Shown: positions 25,938 to 33,320 of the stretch, piece after piece | Position numbering within the stretch: the first letter of the stretch is position 1 | How the letters are laid out: the number at the start of each line of letters is the position of its first letter | NCBI GenBank assembly: GCA_934691935.1 | Contig: CAKUTH010000010.1 | Location: 1 to 64,000, forward strand | Source: an uncultured Candidatus Melainabacteria bacterium | GTDB lineage: Bacteria; Cyanobacteriota; Vampirovibrionia; Gastranaerophilales; Gastranaerophilaceae | Direction: 5' to 3' | DNA length: 64,000 nt | Made by a program: the position numbers and the translations under genes | Notes under the pieces: model-generated | Database searches by the model: none | What the model was told of the DNA's origin: nothing | What the model saw: the letters and a program-made list of their open reading frames with translations, nothing else

Positions 25938-26780
25938 ATGTTTAGTACTGATGTAGATTACGAAATAGTAGTATTTTCAATTGGCGATACTAAAGCTGGG
26001 ACAAAAATGGGGAAACTTCAACTAAAAAATCTCAGCGACGATACACTTCTTAACTGTATTTTGTGGGAAGAAACTCTAAATCGCTATGATGAAAAAGTTT
26101 TTAGAACAGGAAACATTGTTAGAATTGTTTCTGCTACTTTCAATGAAAAATTCAATAACTGTTTAGTATCTACCCTGTCACTTATTAAAGAAGCAAAAAT
26201 GGGATTGGATGAAAATGAACAAGAAAAAGTTTATTCTCAATTAATTTCTTATTTTGACAAAATAAAGGATGAAAAACTAAATGCATTTTTAACCCGCTAC
26301 TTTATGGAGCATAAAGATAAAATTAAAGTTATGCCAGCCGCTAAACTTATGCACCACAACTATGTTGGCGGACTAATCGTTCATACTTTAGAGTGTCTGC
26401 AATACGCTGAAAAAAATATGGATATTTCTGATTACAAATTTAATCGAGATAATATTTATGCAGCTTGTATTTTGCATGATATCGGAAAAATTTACGAATA
26501 CACAATTAATACAGAAACTGGACTAATTGATTACGACGAAAATTTTAGAAAAGAATGGTTAACTCACTCTCAGTATGGTTTTACGATTTGTATGGCAAAC
26601 GGATTTAAAAAAGTTGCAAAAATGATTGCAGCGCACCACGGAAGAAGTGATTGGGGCGCTATTATCGACCTTGACCAAAAAGATTTAGAGCCAGAACTTT
26701 ACTTTATCCACATTGTCGACAACTTATCTGCGAAATTCGGCAAAATAAACGTTCACTTGCTAGAAGAAAAAGGAGTGTAG
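25938..26780 (+). CDS. YhaM-like OB-fold/HD-domain 3'-5' exoribonuclease
   Basis: 280 aa. An N-terminal OB-like nucleic-acid-binding region (residues 1-85, e.g. KLQLKNLSDDTLLNCILWEE) precedes an HD phosphohydrolase domain. The metal-binding motifs are HHNYVGGLIVHTLEC, CILHDIGK (the HD dyad) and AAHHGRSDWG. This order is that of YhaM/CBF1-type 3'-5' exonucleases. It lies 9 bp after ilvC and 3 bp before the next gene. Confidence 0.8.
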   Translation: MFSTDVDYEIVVFSIGDTKAGTKMGKLQLKNLSDDTLLNCILWEETLNRYDEKVFRTGNIVRIVSATFNEKFNNCLVSTLSLIKEAKMGLDENEQEKVYSQLISYFDKIKDEKLNAFLTRYFMEHKDKIKVMPAAKLMHHNYVGGLIVHTLECLQYAEKNMDISDYKFNRDNIYAACILHDIGKIYEYTINTETGLIDYDENFRKEWLTHSQYGFTICMANGFKKVAKMIAAHHGRSDWGAIIDLDQKDLEPELYFIHIVDNLSAKFGKINVHLLEEKGV

Positions 26781-26783
26781 GAT

Positions 26784-27467
26784 TTGTCAAAATTAACTGA
26801 AAAACATAATTACAAAGGGACTCTTGTTTGCGTAGAAGGTATTGACGGCTCTGGCAAATCTACGCAGTTAGTGCTTTTACGTGATTGGCTAAAATCAATC
26901 GGGCAAGATGTTATCTTTACTGAATGGAATTCGTCAGAGTTAATTAGCCAAACAACAAAACTTGCAAAGAAGAAAAACATGCTTTCTCCTCGTACGTTTT
27001 CTCTTTTGCATGCAGTTGATTTTGCAGACAGGTTAAAACAAGTTATTGACCCTGCACTAAAGGCTGGCTTTATTGTTCTTGCTGACAGGTACGCGTACAC
27101 AGCTTTTGCAAGAGATGTCGCAAGAGGTGTTGATCCTCAGTGGGTTAGAAAAGTCTATGATTTTGCGATAAAACCTGATTTGGCAATATATTTTGATATT
27201 GACCCAAAAGATTCTATGGAGAGAATTTGTGCTAATCGCGCTCCAAAGTTTTATGAGGCAGGCATGGATTTGAAACTCAGCCATGATCCTTATGAAAGTT
27301 ACATGATTTTTCAAGGTCGCGTAATTAAAGAATATCAAAAAATGGTAGATGAATTCAATTTGGTCAAACTGGATGCTATGGATTCCATCCACTCAAAACA
27401 GGTTAGAATAAGAGAAATGCTAAAAGAAGTACTTCAAAACAAAGGAGTAAATTTGAATAATGACTAA
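26784..27467 (+). CDS. Thymidylate-kinase-like P-loop kinase, copy 1
   Basis: 227 aa from a TTG start placed after AAAAGGAGTG. The P-loop is EGIDGSGKSTQL and the DR motif is LADRYAYTAFARDVARG. Standard bacterial dTMP kinases have DRY followed by SSxAYQ-like residues, so the DRYxYTAxARD form seen here (and in the next gene) is a variant. The phosphate-acceptor specificity is therefore not certain, although no other tmk candidate is in the window. It overlaps the next gene by 8 nt. Confidence 0.75.
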   Translation: MSKLTEKHNYKGTLVCVEGIDGSGKSTQLVLLRDWLKSIGQDVIFTEWNSSELISQTTKLAKKKNMLSPRTFSLLHAVDFADRLKQVIDPALKAGFIVLADRYAYTAFARDVARGVDPQWVRKVYDFAIKPDLAIYFDIDPKDSMERICANRAPKFYEAGMDLKLSHDPYESYMIFQGRVIKEYQKMVDEFNLVKLDAMDSIHSKQVRIREMLKEVLQNKGVNLNND

Positions 27468-28119
27468 ACACGGATATGAAGGATTACTTATAGTTATTGA
27501 AGGTACTGACGGGTCTGGGAAATCTACCCAATTAGAACTCTTGAAGAACTCTATTCAGGCTCAATCTTACGGTGTAATGGTTTCTGAATGGAAAACTTCA
27601 CGCCTTATAGCAAACGTAATCGACGAAGCAAAAGACCGAAATCTTTTGAACGCTACTACATACAGCCTTTTATACGCATCTGATTTTGCTGACAGACTTG
27701 AAAACCAAATTATACCAGCATTAAAATCAGGATTTATAGTGCTGTTGGATAGGTATTACTATACTGCACTTGCTCGCGACGTCGTAAGAGGACAAGATAT
27801 TGAATGGGTAAAAAATCTTTATGATTACGCACCAGAACCAGATTTGATATTCTACCTTGATATGCCAGTAGATGTTCTTCTTAAACGAATTATCGGTACA
27901 ACAGGTTTGGATTTTTATGAAAGCGGTCGCGATATGGGATTTTCAACCGATTTCTATAAAAGTTTTGAAATTTATCAGAAAAAATGTCTTGAGCAATACA
28001 ACAATATGAAATCAGAATACAATTTCAAAAGTATCGACGGAACTTTACCAATAAAAGACATTCACAATATTATGAATGCAGAAGTTCAAAAGATATTGAA
28101 GTCTGGAATTTTGTATTAG
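27460..28119 (+). CDS. Thymidylate-kinase-like P-loop kinase, copy 2
   Basis: 219 aa, a tandem paralogue of the preceding gene. The P-loop is EGTDGSGKSTQL and the DR motif is LLDRYYYTALARDVVRG. Both share EWxxS, the FADRL segment before PALK(A/S)GFIVL, and the middle-to-C-terminal architecture. This layout is conserved beyond what chance would give, and the divergence is enough to suggest distinct roles or a heterodimer. The ATG lies after AAAGGAGTAAATTTG. Five bases separate its stop from the convergent etfA stop. Confidence 0.75.
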   Translation: MTKHGYEGLLIVIEGTDGSGKSTQLELLKNSIQAQSYGVMVSEWKTSRLIANVIDEAKDRNLLNATTYSLLYASDFADRLENQIIPALKSGFIVLLDRYYYTALARDVVRGQDIEWVKNLYDYAPEPDLIFYLDMPVDVLLKRIIGTTGLDFYESGRDMGFSTDFYKSFEIYQKKCLEQYNNMKSEYNFKSIDGTLPIKDIHNIMNAEVQKILKSGILY

Positions 28120-28124
28120 TCAAG

Positions 28125-29111
28125 CTAGTTGAGCGATTTGATTAACTCTGGCAAAACCTCAAAAACATCACCTACATAACCGATGTCAGATACTTCAAAT
28201 ATCGGTGCATTTGGGTCTTTGTTTATGGCTATAACCTTGTCACTGTCGCACATTCCGACAGTATGTTGAATTGCTCCAGAAATTCCACAAGCAATATATA
28301 ATTTTGGGGATACTGTTTTACCAGTTTGTCCAATTTGAATTTCAACAGGTGCAAGTCCCATATCTACAGCACCACGGCTTGCTCCAACTGTTGCACCAAG
28401 TTTTTGCGCAAGTATTTTCAACAGTTCAAATCCTGCCTGATTTTTCATACCCTTGCCACCTGCAACAATAATTTTTGCGCTATCAATATCGTTGATTTCA
28501 CATTTTGCGCGCTTCACAAACTCTACAAACTCAACTTTGCGCTTAATATCGTCAATCGCAACATTTACATTGAGGAATTGAGTATTTTTAACTACATTTT
28601 CAGCTGAAGGCTTGAACACTTTTGGTCTGACTGTTGCCATTTGAGGAAGTGTTTTGCTCAAAATTGTAGCCATAAGTTTACCACCAAAAGTCGGACGTGT
28701 TGCCATTAATTGACCTTTTTCGTTCACATCTAGTGCCGTACAATCAGCCGTAAGCCCTGTGTGAAGCGATGAAGATACTCGTGGAGCTAAATCTCGACCC
28801 TGCGATGTTGCCCCAATTAAAATAATTTCAGGCTTGATTTCTTTTATCACATCAATTGCCACTTTAGAATATAATTCTGTTGAATAATGCGTAAATCTGT
28901 TATCTTCAGCAATATAAACCTTGTCAAACCCAGAATTTATAAACGCTTCTTTATACAAATCAGCTAAACCTTGTTTGCAAATCAATAGAGCTGATACTTG
29001 CGCATTATCAAGTTTTTTAGCTAACTCTTGAGCCTTATTTGCCAACTCAAAAATCACGGTATGCACATAATTTTCTTGTGTAACTTCAGCATAGAGTAAA
29101 ATTTCAGCCAT
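28125..29111 (-). CDS. etfA: Electron transfer flavoprotein, alpha subunit
   Basis: EtfA carries the FAD that passes electrons in the EtfAB dimer. 328 aa. The N-terminal alpha/beta domain is followed by the FAD domain with IVAGGKGMKNQAGFELL, VGASRGAVDMG and the C-terminal GISGAIQHTVGM. There is no N-terminal ferredoxin extension of the kind some bifurcating types have. It overlaps etfB by 8 nt. Confidence 0.93.
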   Translation of the reverse strand: MAEILLYAEVTQENYVHTVIFELANKAQELAKKLDNAQVSALLICKQGLADLYKEAFINSGFDKVYIAEDNRFTHYSTELYSKVAIDVIKEIKPEIILIGATSQGRDLAPRVSSSLHTGLTADCTALDVNEKGQLMATRPTFGGKLMATILSKTLPQMATVRPKVFKPSAENVVKNTQFLNVNVAIDDIKRKVEFVEFVKRAKCEINDIDSAKIIVAGGKGMKNQAGFELLKILAQKLGATVGASRGAVDMGLAPVEIQIGQTGKTVSPKLYIACGISGAIQHTVGMCDSDKVIAINKDPNAPIFEVSDIGYVGDVFEVLPELIKSLN

Positions 29112-29874
29112 TTAGCCCTCCAAAAGTCTTGATTTTTTCAGTCAAAGCATCAACTTTTTCACAAAATTCACATTCTCCACGTTTGTTTTCTGGGCGGAAA
29201 GCCTTGCTTACATAAGTCGGAGAGCCTTTAATTCCAACTTCATCAGGTGTCAAACCAATATCATCCATTGAATAAACTTTTATATCAGCTTTTTGAGCCC
29301 GTTTAACTCCATTAATAGTCGCCCTAATAGGCTCATTATCACCCTTTAAAACACAAACCAAAGCTGGTAATTGAACTTTTACAGTTTCTGTACCATCATC
29401 AATTTCTCGTTCTGCATAAAAACTATTACCTTCAAATTTGCACAAGTTCTTAACATAAGTAACTTGTGGAATTCCTAACTGACACGAAATACTCGGGCCA
29501 GTTTGTGCAGTGTCGCCGTCAATAGCAAATTGCCCGCACAGTATTAAATCAAAATCAGACATTTTTGTTTTTATTGCAGATGCAATAGTTTTTGCTGTCG
29601 CATAAGTATCTGCTCCTGCGAATTTTTTATCAGAAATCAAAACACCATCATCACAACCTATTGCAATAGCTTTTTTCAAAATATCAACAGCCTGCATCGG
29701 CCCCATAGTCAGTACAGTAATCTTAGCATCTTTAAATTTTAAAGCCTGCTCGATAGCGTACAAATCAAAAGGGTTTATAATACTTTCAACACCCTCTCTT
29801 TGTATGGTGTTATTTTCAGTCCACTTAATATCTGTAGTATCAGGAACTTGTTTTATGCAAACTAAAATGTTCAT
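29104..29874 (-). CDS. etfB: Electron transfer flavoprotein, beta subunit
   Basis: 256 aa. It starts MNILVCIKQVPDTTDIKW and contains the nucleotide-binding stretch DLILCGQFAIDGDTAQTG. The extra Asp/Gly-rich nucleotide site and the association with ferredoxin-linked genes are compatible with a bifurcating Etf, where FAD replaces AMP. No acyl-CoA dehydrogenase lies next to it, so the electron donor is unknown. It sits 2 bp after a small Cys-rich gene. Confidence 0.93.
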   Translation of the reverse strand: MNILVCIKQVPDTTDIKWTENNTIQREGVESIINPFDLYAIEQALKFKDAKITVLTMGPMQAVDILKKAIAIGCDDGVLISDKKFAGADTYATAKTIASAIKTKMSDFDLILCGQFAIDGDTAQTGPSISCQLGIPQVTYVKNLCKFEGNSFYAEREIDDGTETVKVQLPALVCVLKGDNEPIRATINGVKRAQKADIKVYSMDDIGLTPDEVGIKGSPTYVSKAFRPENKRGECEFCEKVDALTEKIKTFGGLNG

Positions 29875-29876
29875 AT

Positions 29877-30053
29877 TTATTTTCTAGCCTGTTTTTGTCT
29901 AGCAGTAGTTTCTAACAACGCATTGTATGCAAGCATATATACTGAGCATTTTTTTACACTAGGAACATACCAAGCACAACAATCTAAAGTACAAACCTTA
30001 TCAATTTCAGAACCTGCTGACATTAAAGGACAATATGGAATATCTTTTGCCAT
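29877..30053 (-). CDS. 58-residue cysteine protein in the etf operon
   Basis: A short frame fits exactly between the neighbouring genes, leaving 1 bp on one side and 2 bp on the other. The product starts MAKDIPYCPLMSAGSEIDKV and has five cysteines (8, 21, 25, 26, 36), with a C-x12-C-x3-CC-AWY pattern that could bind a metal or an Fe-S cluster. A basic helical tail (ARQKQARK) ends it. Proteins of the type CP..M...C...CAWY...C recur as unassigned small proteins in anaerobes, but I know no function. Its place between an NfnA-like flavoprotein and EtfB suggests a role in the same electron-transfer complex. Confidence 0.7.
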   Translation of the reverse strand: MAKDIPYCPLMSAGSEIDKVCTLDCCAWYVPSVKKCSVYMLAYNALLETTARQKQARK

Positions 30054-30054
30054 T

Positions 30055-30897
30055 TTAATCTCTCCTTGCTTGTTTTAATAAATTACAATTTTCATCGCGT
30101 TTGCGTTCTTGATCTTTATAGATTTTTGTTCTGTTAATAACTTCATCAAAATCTATTTTATGAGCATCAAAATCTGGACCATCAACACAAGCAAATTTTG
30201 TTTCTCCACCGACAGTAACACGACAAGCACCACACATGCCTGTTCCGTCTACCATGATAGGGTTCATGCTTGCTTCAGTATAAATACCTTTATCGCGAGT
30301 TAAATCCGCCACTGCTCTCATCATCGGCATAGGTCCAACGGCTATAGCATAATCAATTTTTTCTTTTTCCATTAAACGCGCTAAAATCTGAGTAACAAAC
30401 CCTTTTTCGCCAAGAGTTCCGTCGTCAGTTGTTATAAATAACTCTGTACACGCGTTTTTCATCTTGTCTTGCCAGAAAATCAAGTCTTTTGTTCTTGCAC
30501 CCATTATCATATAAACTTTGTTTCCTGCATCTTTGAACGCTTTTGCTATCAAATAGCAAGGTGCAGCGCCATATCCGCCAGCCAAACAAACAACAGTACC
30601 ATATTTTTTAATATGCGTAGGCTGACCTAAAGGCCCTACAATATCGCAAATCTCGTCACCGACATTCAATTCTGCTAATCTTTTTGTAGAATAACCGACA
30701 GCCATGAATACAAGTGTTAATTCGCCTTTTTCTTTATCTACATCAGCAATAGTCAAAGGAACTCTTTCACTATTTTCATCTGCCCTGAATATAATAAATT
30801 GTCCAGCTTTTGCATTTCTAACCACATAAGGCGCATCAATAGTTATTTCAAATTGATGAGGACAAAGTTCTTTTTTTGATAATATTTTATAACCCAT
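30055..30897 (-). CDS. NfnA/SudB-like ferredoxin-NADP reductase flavoprotein
   Basis: 280 aa. It has an FAD-binding barrel (AGQFIIFRADENSERVPLTI), an NAD(P)-binding domain (VVCLAGGYGAAPCYLIAKAF) and a C-terminal Fe-S region (DGTGMCGACRVTVGG ... FACVDGPDFD). This layout matches the alpha subunit of NADH-dependent ferredoxin:NADP oxidoreductase and related sulfide-dehydrogenase/GltA-partner proteins. The larger partner subunit (NfnB/GltD-like) is not adjacent, so its partner may be encoded elsewhere or it may work with the EtfAB encoded downstream. It starts 28 bp after mtaB. Confidence 0.85.
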   Translation of the reverse strand: MGYKILSKKELCPHQFEITIDAPYVVRNAKAGQFIIFRADENSERVPLTIADVDKEKGELTLVFMAVGYSTKRLAELNVGDEICDIVGPLGQPTHIKKYGTVVCLAGGYGAAPCYLIAKAFKDAGNKVYMIMGARTKDLIFWQDKMKNACTELFITTDDGTLGEKGFVTQILARLMEKEKIDYAIAVGPMPMMRAVADLTRDKGIYTEASMNPIMVDGTGMCGACRVTVGGETKFACVDGPDFDAHKIDFDEVINRTKIYKDQERKRDENCNLLKQARRD

Positions 30898-30925
30898 AAT
30901 TTCCCCTTCTTACAATTCAATTATA

Positions 30926-32209
30926 CTATAAAAACAATTCGGCGTAAAGTTTTCCGCCTTCAAAACTTTTTATCTTAGCTTTTTGCAAAGTGTTTAAAAG
31001 TGCACTGTCCTTACTGTTCAAAATTACCGTCAAGTAGTTTTTAGTAACCCCTTTCAAATAACCTGAATTTTTGTCGAAATGTTTTTCAATCAAAACTTCA
31101 ACTTCATTTCCGATATTTTTTTCAATAAATTCCTGATATTTCAACCTAGAAAGTAACTTTACAGTATCGGCTCGCAATTGTCTGACATTTTCTGGCACTT
31201 GATTTTCTAATCTTGCACCAACTGTACCTTCGCGAATTGAATAAGGAAAAGTATGGATTTGCGTTAATCCCGATTTTCTTAAATTTGTCAATGTAATATT
31301 GAAATCTTCATCAGTTTCGCCAGCAAACCCTGTAATAATGTCACTGCCCAAAAATGGGAGATTAAACATTGAATTAATCTTTTCAATTTGCGCAAGGTAA
31401 TCCTCTACTTTGTAAAACCTGTTCATTGATTTTAAAGTCTTGTTACAAGCAGATTGCAAAGAAAGATGAAAATGCGGACAAAATTTGTCTGATTTTTGCA
31501 AAAATTCAAGCATTTCATCAGTAATTTCCAACGGATTTAATGAGCCAAGCCTGTAGCGTATATTTGTCCTTGCTTCAATTTCTTTTAACAAATCCAGCAA
31601 TTCCATACCAAAGTCTTTTCCCCATTGACCAATATGAATTCCTGTCAAAACAATTTCTTTAAAGCCATGAGCTTCAAAATTGTTAATTTGTTCAATAATA
31701 AAATCAACATCTGCGCTACGACTTTTTCCTCTCGCAAATGGAATGATACAATAAGTACATCTATTATCGCATCCGTCTTGAATTTTTAAACTTGCACGAG
31801 TTTTTGTCATATCTTCAAGAACCACTTTGTTAAACGTATTCAAATTCATAATATCCGACGTTTGGCATTTTTGTCCATCAGCCAAAACTTCCGCCATAGA
31901 CAACTTTTCATCGTTTCCGATAACATAGTCCACAAAATCATTTTCTAGGAGTTTGTCTTTTTCAATCTGCGCAACACATCCTGTTATTATTGTTTTTATA
32001 TTAGGTTTTTTATGTTTTGCATTCCGCAAAAGATACATCGCCTCATTGTCACTTTTGTGCGTTACGGAGCAAGAATTTAAGATATAAATATCTGCATCTT
32101 CAATATTCATAACTTCTTCAAAGCCGTTTTTATTCAAATTTTCTTTTATAATTGAGCCTTCAAATTGATTCGACTTACAGCCCATCGAGTGGATATAATA
32201 CTTTTTCAT
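30926..32209 (-). CDS. mtaB: MtaB-like tRNA t6A methylthiotransferase
   Basis: MtaB converts t6A37 to ms2t6A in ANN-decoding tRNAs. 427 aa. The UPF0004 domain has the three Cys (SMGCKSNQFE, LNSCSVTHKSD, ITGCVAQ). The radical SAM motif is CDNRCTYCIIP near residue 145, and a C-terminal TRAM-like region follows. The SMGCKSNQ start is typical of the MtaB branch rather than MiaB. Its ATG lies 7 nt after a predicted -10 box with no ribosome binding site, so the mRNA may be leaderless. It is the first gene of the mtaB-nfnA-cys-etfBA run. Confidence 0.88.
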   Translation of the reverse strand: MKKYYIHSMGCKSNQFEGSIIKENLNKNGFEEVMNIEDADIYILNSCSVTHKSDNEAMYLLRNAKHKKPNIKTIITGCVAQIEKDKLLENDFVDYVIGNDEKLSMAEVLADGQKCQTSDIMNLNTFNKVVLEDMTKTRASLKIQDGCDNRCTYCIIPFARGKSRSADVDFIIEQINNFEAHGFKEIVLTGIHIGQWGKDFGMELLDLLKEIEARTNIRYRLGSLNPLEITDEMLEFLQKSDKFCPHFHLSLQSACNKTLKSMNRFYKVEDYLAQIEKINSMFNLPFLGSDIITGFAGETDEDFNITLTNLRKSGLTQIHTFPYSIREGTVGARLENQVPENVRQLRADTVKLLSRLKYQEFIEKNIGNEVEVLIEKHFDKNSGYLKGVTKNYLTVILNSKDSALLNTLQKAKIKSFEGGKLYAELFL

Positions 32210-32215
32210 TCTTGT

Positions 32216-32244
32216 ATAATATATTAAAGAAAATTTGATGTAAA
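32216..32244 (-). promoter_or_regulatory. Predicted leaderless promoter of mtaB
   Basis: On the minus strand TTTACA (32244-32239), a 17-nt spacer and TATTAT (32221-32216) end six bases before the start codon at 32209. Transcription would begin at or next to the A of ATG. Confidence 0.55.
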
Positions 32245-32333
32245 CATTCTTAACAAAAAAACATTATACTAGCAAAAAATTTTACTTTTACGTTTTGATA
32301 ATGTATAATAAAATAGCGAAAGGTAGTGTGTAT

Positions 32334-33200
32334 ATGCAAGTTTCTTCTATTAATCAAATGGTTCCTTCCAGACAGGATTTTCGTAATGCGCTAATTGGCA
32401 TGGATGACGACAGTATTCGTCAAATAGCGTATTTGAGAACTACGCAAAGAATTAATCAACGCAAAAATAACAAGGTTACTAATGCACTATTCTATTCTGC
32501 ACCGCTTGCAGCTGGTTTAGGCATAGCACTGTTAAGTAAAAATGGTGCTACTAAACTATTTGGCAACGAACTTAGCGGAATTGCTGGAAGAATGGCAAAA
32601 GGCATTAAAACTGCAGCTTATTGGACTGCAGGATTGGCAGCTATAGATTTGTTCGGTAAAGCTAGAAATAAAGTGGCAGAAAAATCTCCAGAACTTAAAA
32701 AGTTTGATCAACAACATCCACTTTTGTCTATTGGAACAATGCTAGCTATCGGATTTGGTATACTAACTTTAGTCAATAAAGGTGCTGGCAAATTAACAAC
32801 ATTAAAAACACCTGAATTCTTGAAGAAAGGTACTGAAAAACTTGCTAAAAATATTAATAACAGCAAATTTGTTATTTCAGCAAAAGACAAACTAATAAAA
32901 TTGGCAGGCAAAACACCTTCAGCTTTAAAAGAAATTGGTGAAACTGCATTAAATTGGGCTCCGACAGCATTATTATTTGGCGGTTTGTTCCATTCTATTA
33001 GTAGCGCGAATACTGTTAGCAAAGAATTCAACAAAAATTATACAAACCTGAAAGAAGCACAACTTGAACTTGCAAAAAGTGAAGTTGCAAAACTTTCAGT
33101 TGAAAATGATTTTCTAAAACAAGATCCTCAAAATGCAGAGGACATTGCTTTACTAAACAATCCAACAGAAGGTTTGGAAGATATAATTGATGAAGCATAA
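32334..33200 (+). CDS. Lineage-type orphan with hydrophobic segments
   Basis: 288 aa from ATG 32334, placed after AAAGGTAGTG; the frame is open 13 codons further up. The N-terminus (MQVSSINQMVPSRQDFRNAL) is hydrophilic. Several Ala/Gly/Leu-rich segments follow (around residues 50-70, 85-103, 130-150 and 215-235) that could be membrane helices. The C-terminus is acidic and ends in EGLEDIIDEA. I do not recognise a family. Its build, a Ser/Asn-containing start and then alternating hydrophobic and basic stretches, is like the orphan pair at 49870-52088. It lies alone between mtaB (divergent) and the PFOR gene (convergent). Confidence 0.65.
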   Translation: MQVSSINQMVPSRQDFRNALIGMDDDSIRQIAYLRTTQRINQRKNNKVTNALFYSAPLAAGLGIALLSKNGATKLFGNELSGIAGRMAKGIKTAAYWTAGLAAIDLFGKARNKVAEKSPELKKFDQQHPLLSIGTMLAIGFGILTLVNKGAGKLTTLKTPEFLKKGTEKLAKNINNSKFVISAKDKLIKLAGKTPSALKEIGETALNWAPTALLFGGLFHSISSANTVSKEFNKNYTNLKEAQLELAKSEVAKLSVENDFLKQDPQNAEDIALLNNPTEGLEDIIDEA

Positions 33201-33224
33201 TAAAATCTAAAATATTAGACAAAG

Positions 33225-33252
33225 AACTCCTCTATAGAATGAGGAGTTTTTT
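33225..33252 (+). terminator. Terminator of the 32334 gene
   Basis: AACTCCTC (33225-33232) pairs with GAGGAGTT (33241-33248), followed by a T run. Confidence 0.8.
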
Positions 33253-33270
33253 GTTGGCAAGTTTTTGACA

Positions 33271-33301
33271 AAAAAAAGAGATACCCTTTTGAGGTATCTC
33301 T
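33271..33301 (-). terminator. Terminator of the PFOR gene
   Basis: AGAGATACC (33277-33285) pairs with GGTATCTCT (33293-33301). Read on the minus strand it is followed by a run of Ts. Confidence 0.8.
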
Positions 33302-33320
33302 CTTTTTATAAGTTGTTTGG

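Noticed and set aside
28125..32209. Complete Nfn or butyryl-CoA dehydrogenase/Etf bifurcation complex
   Set aside because: The large Nfn subunit and an acyl-CoA dehydrogenase are both missing from the neighbourhood, so the complex cannot be assigned.
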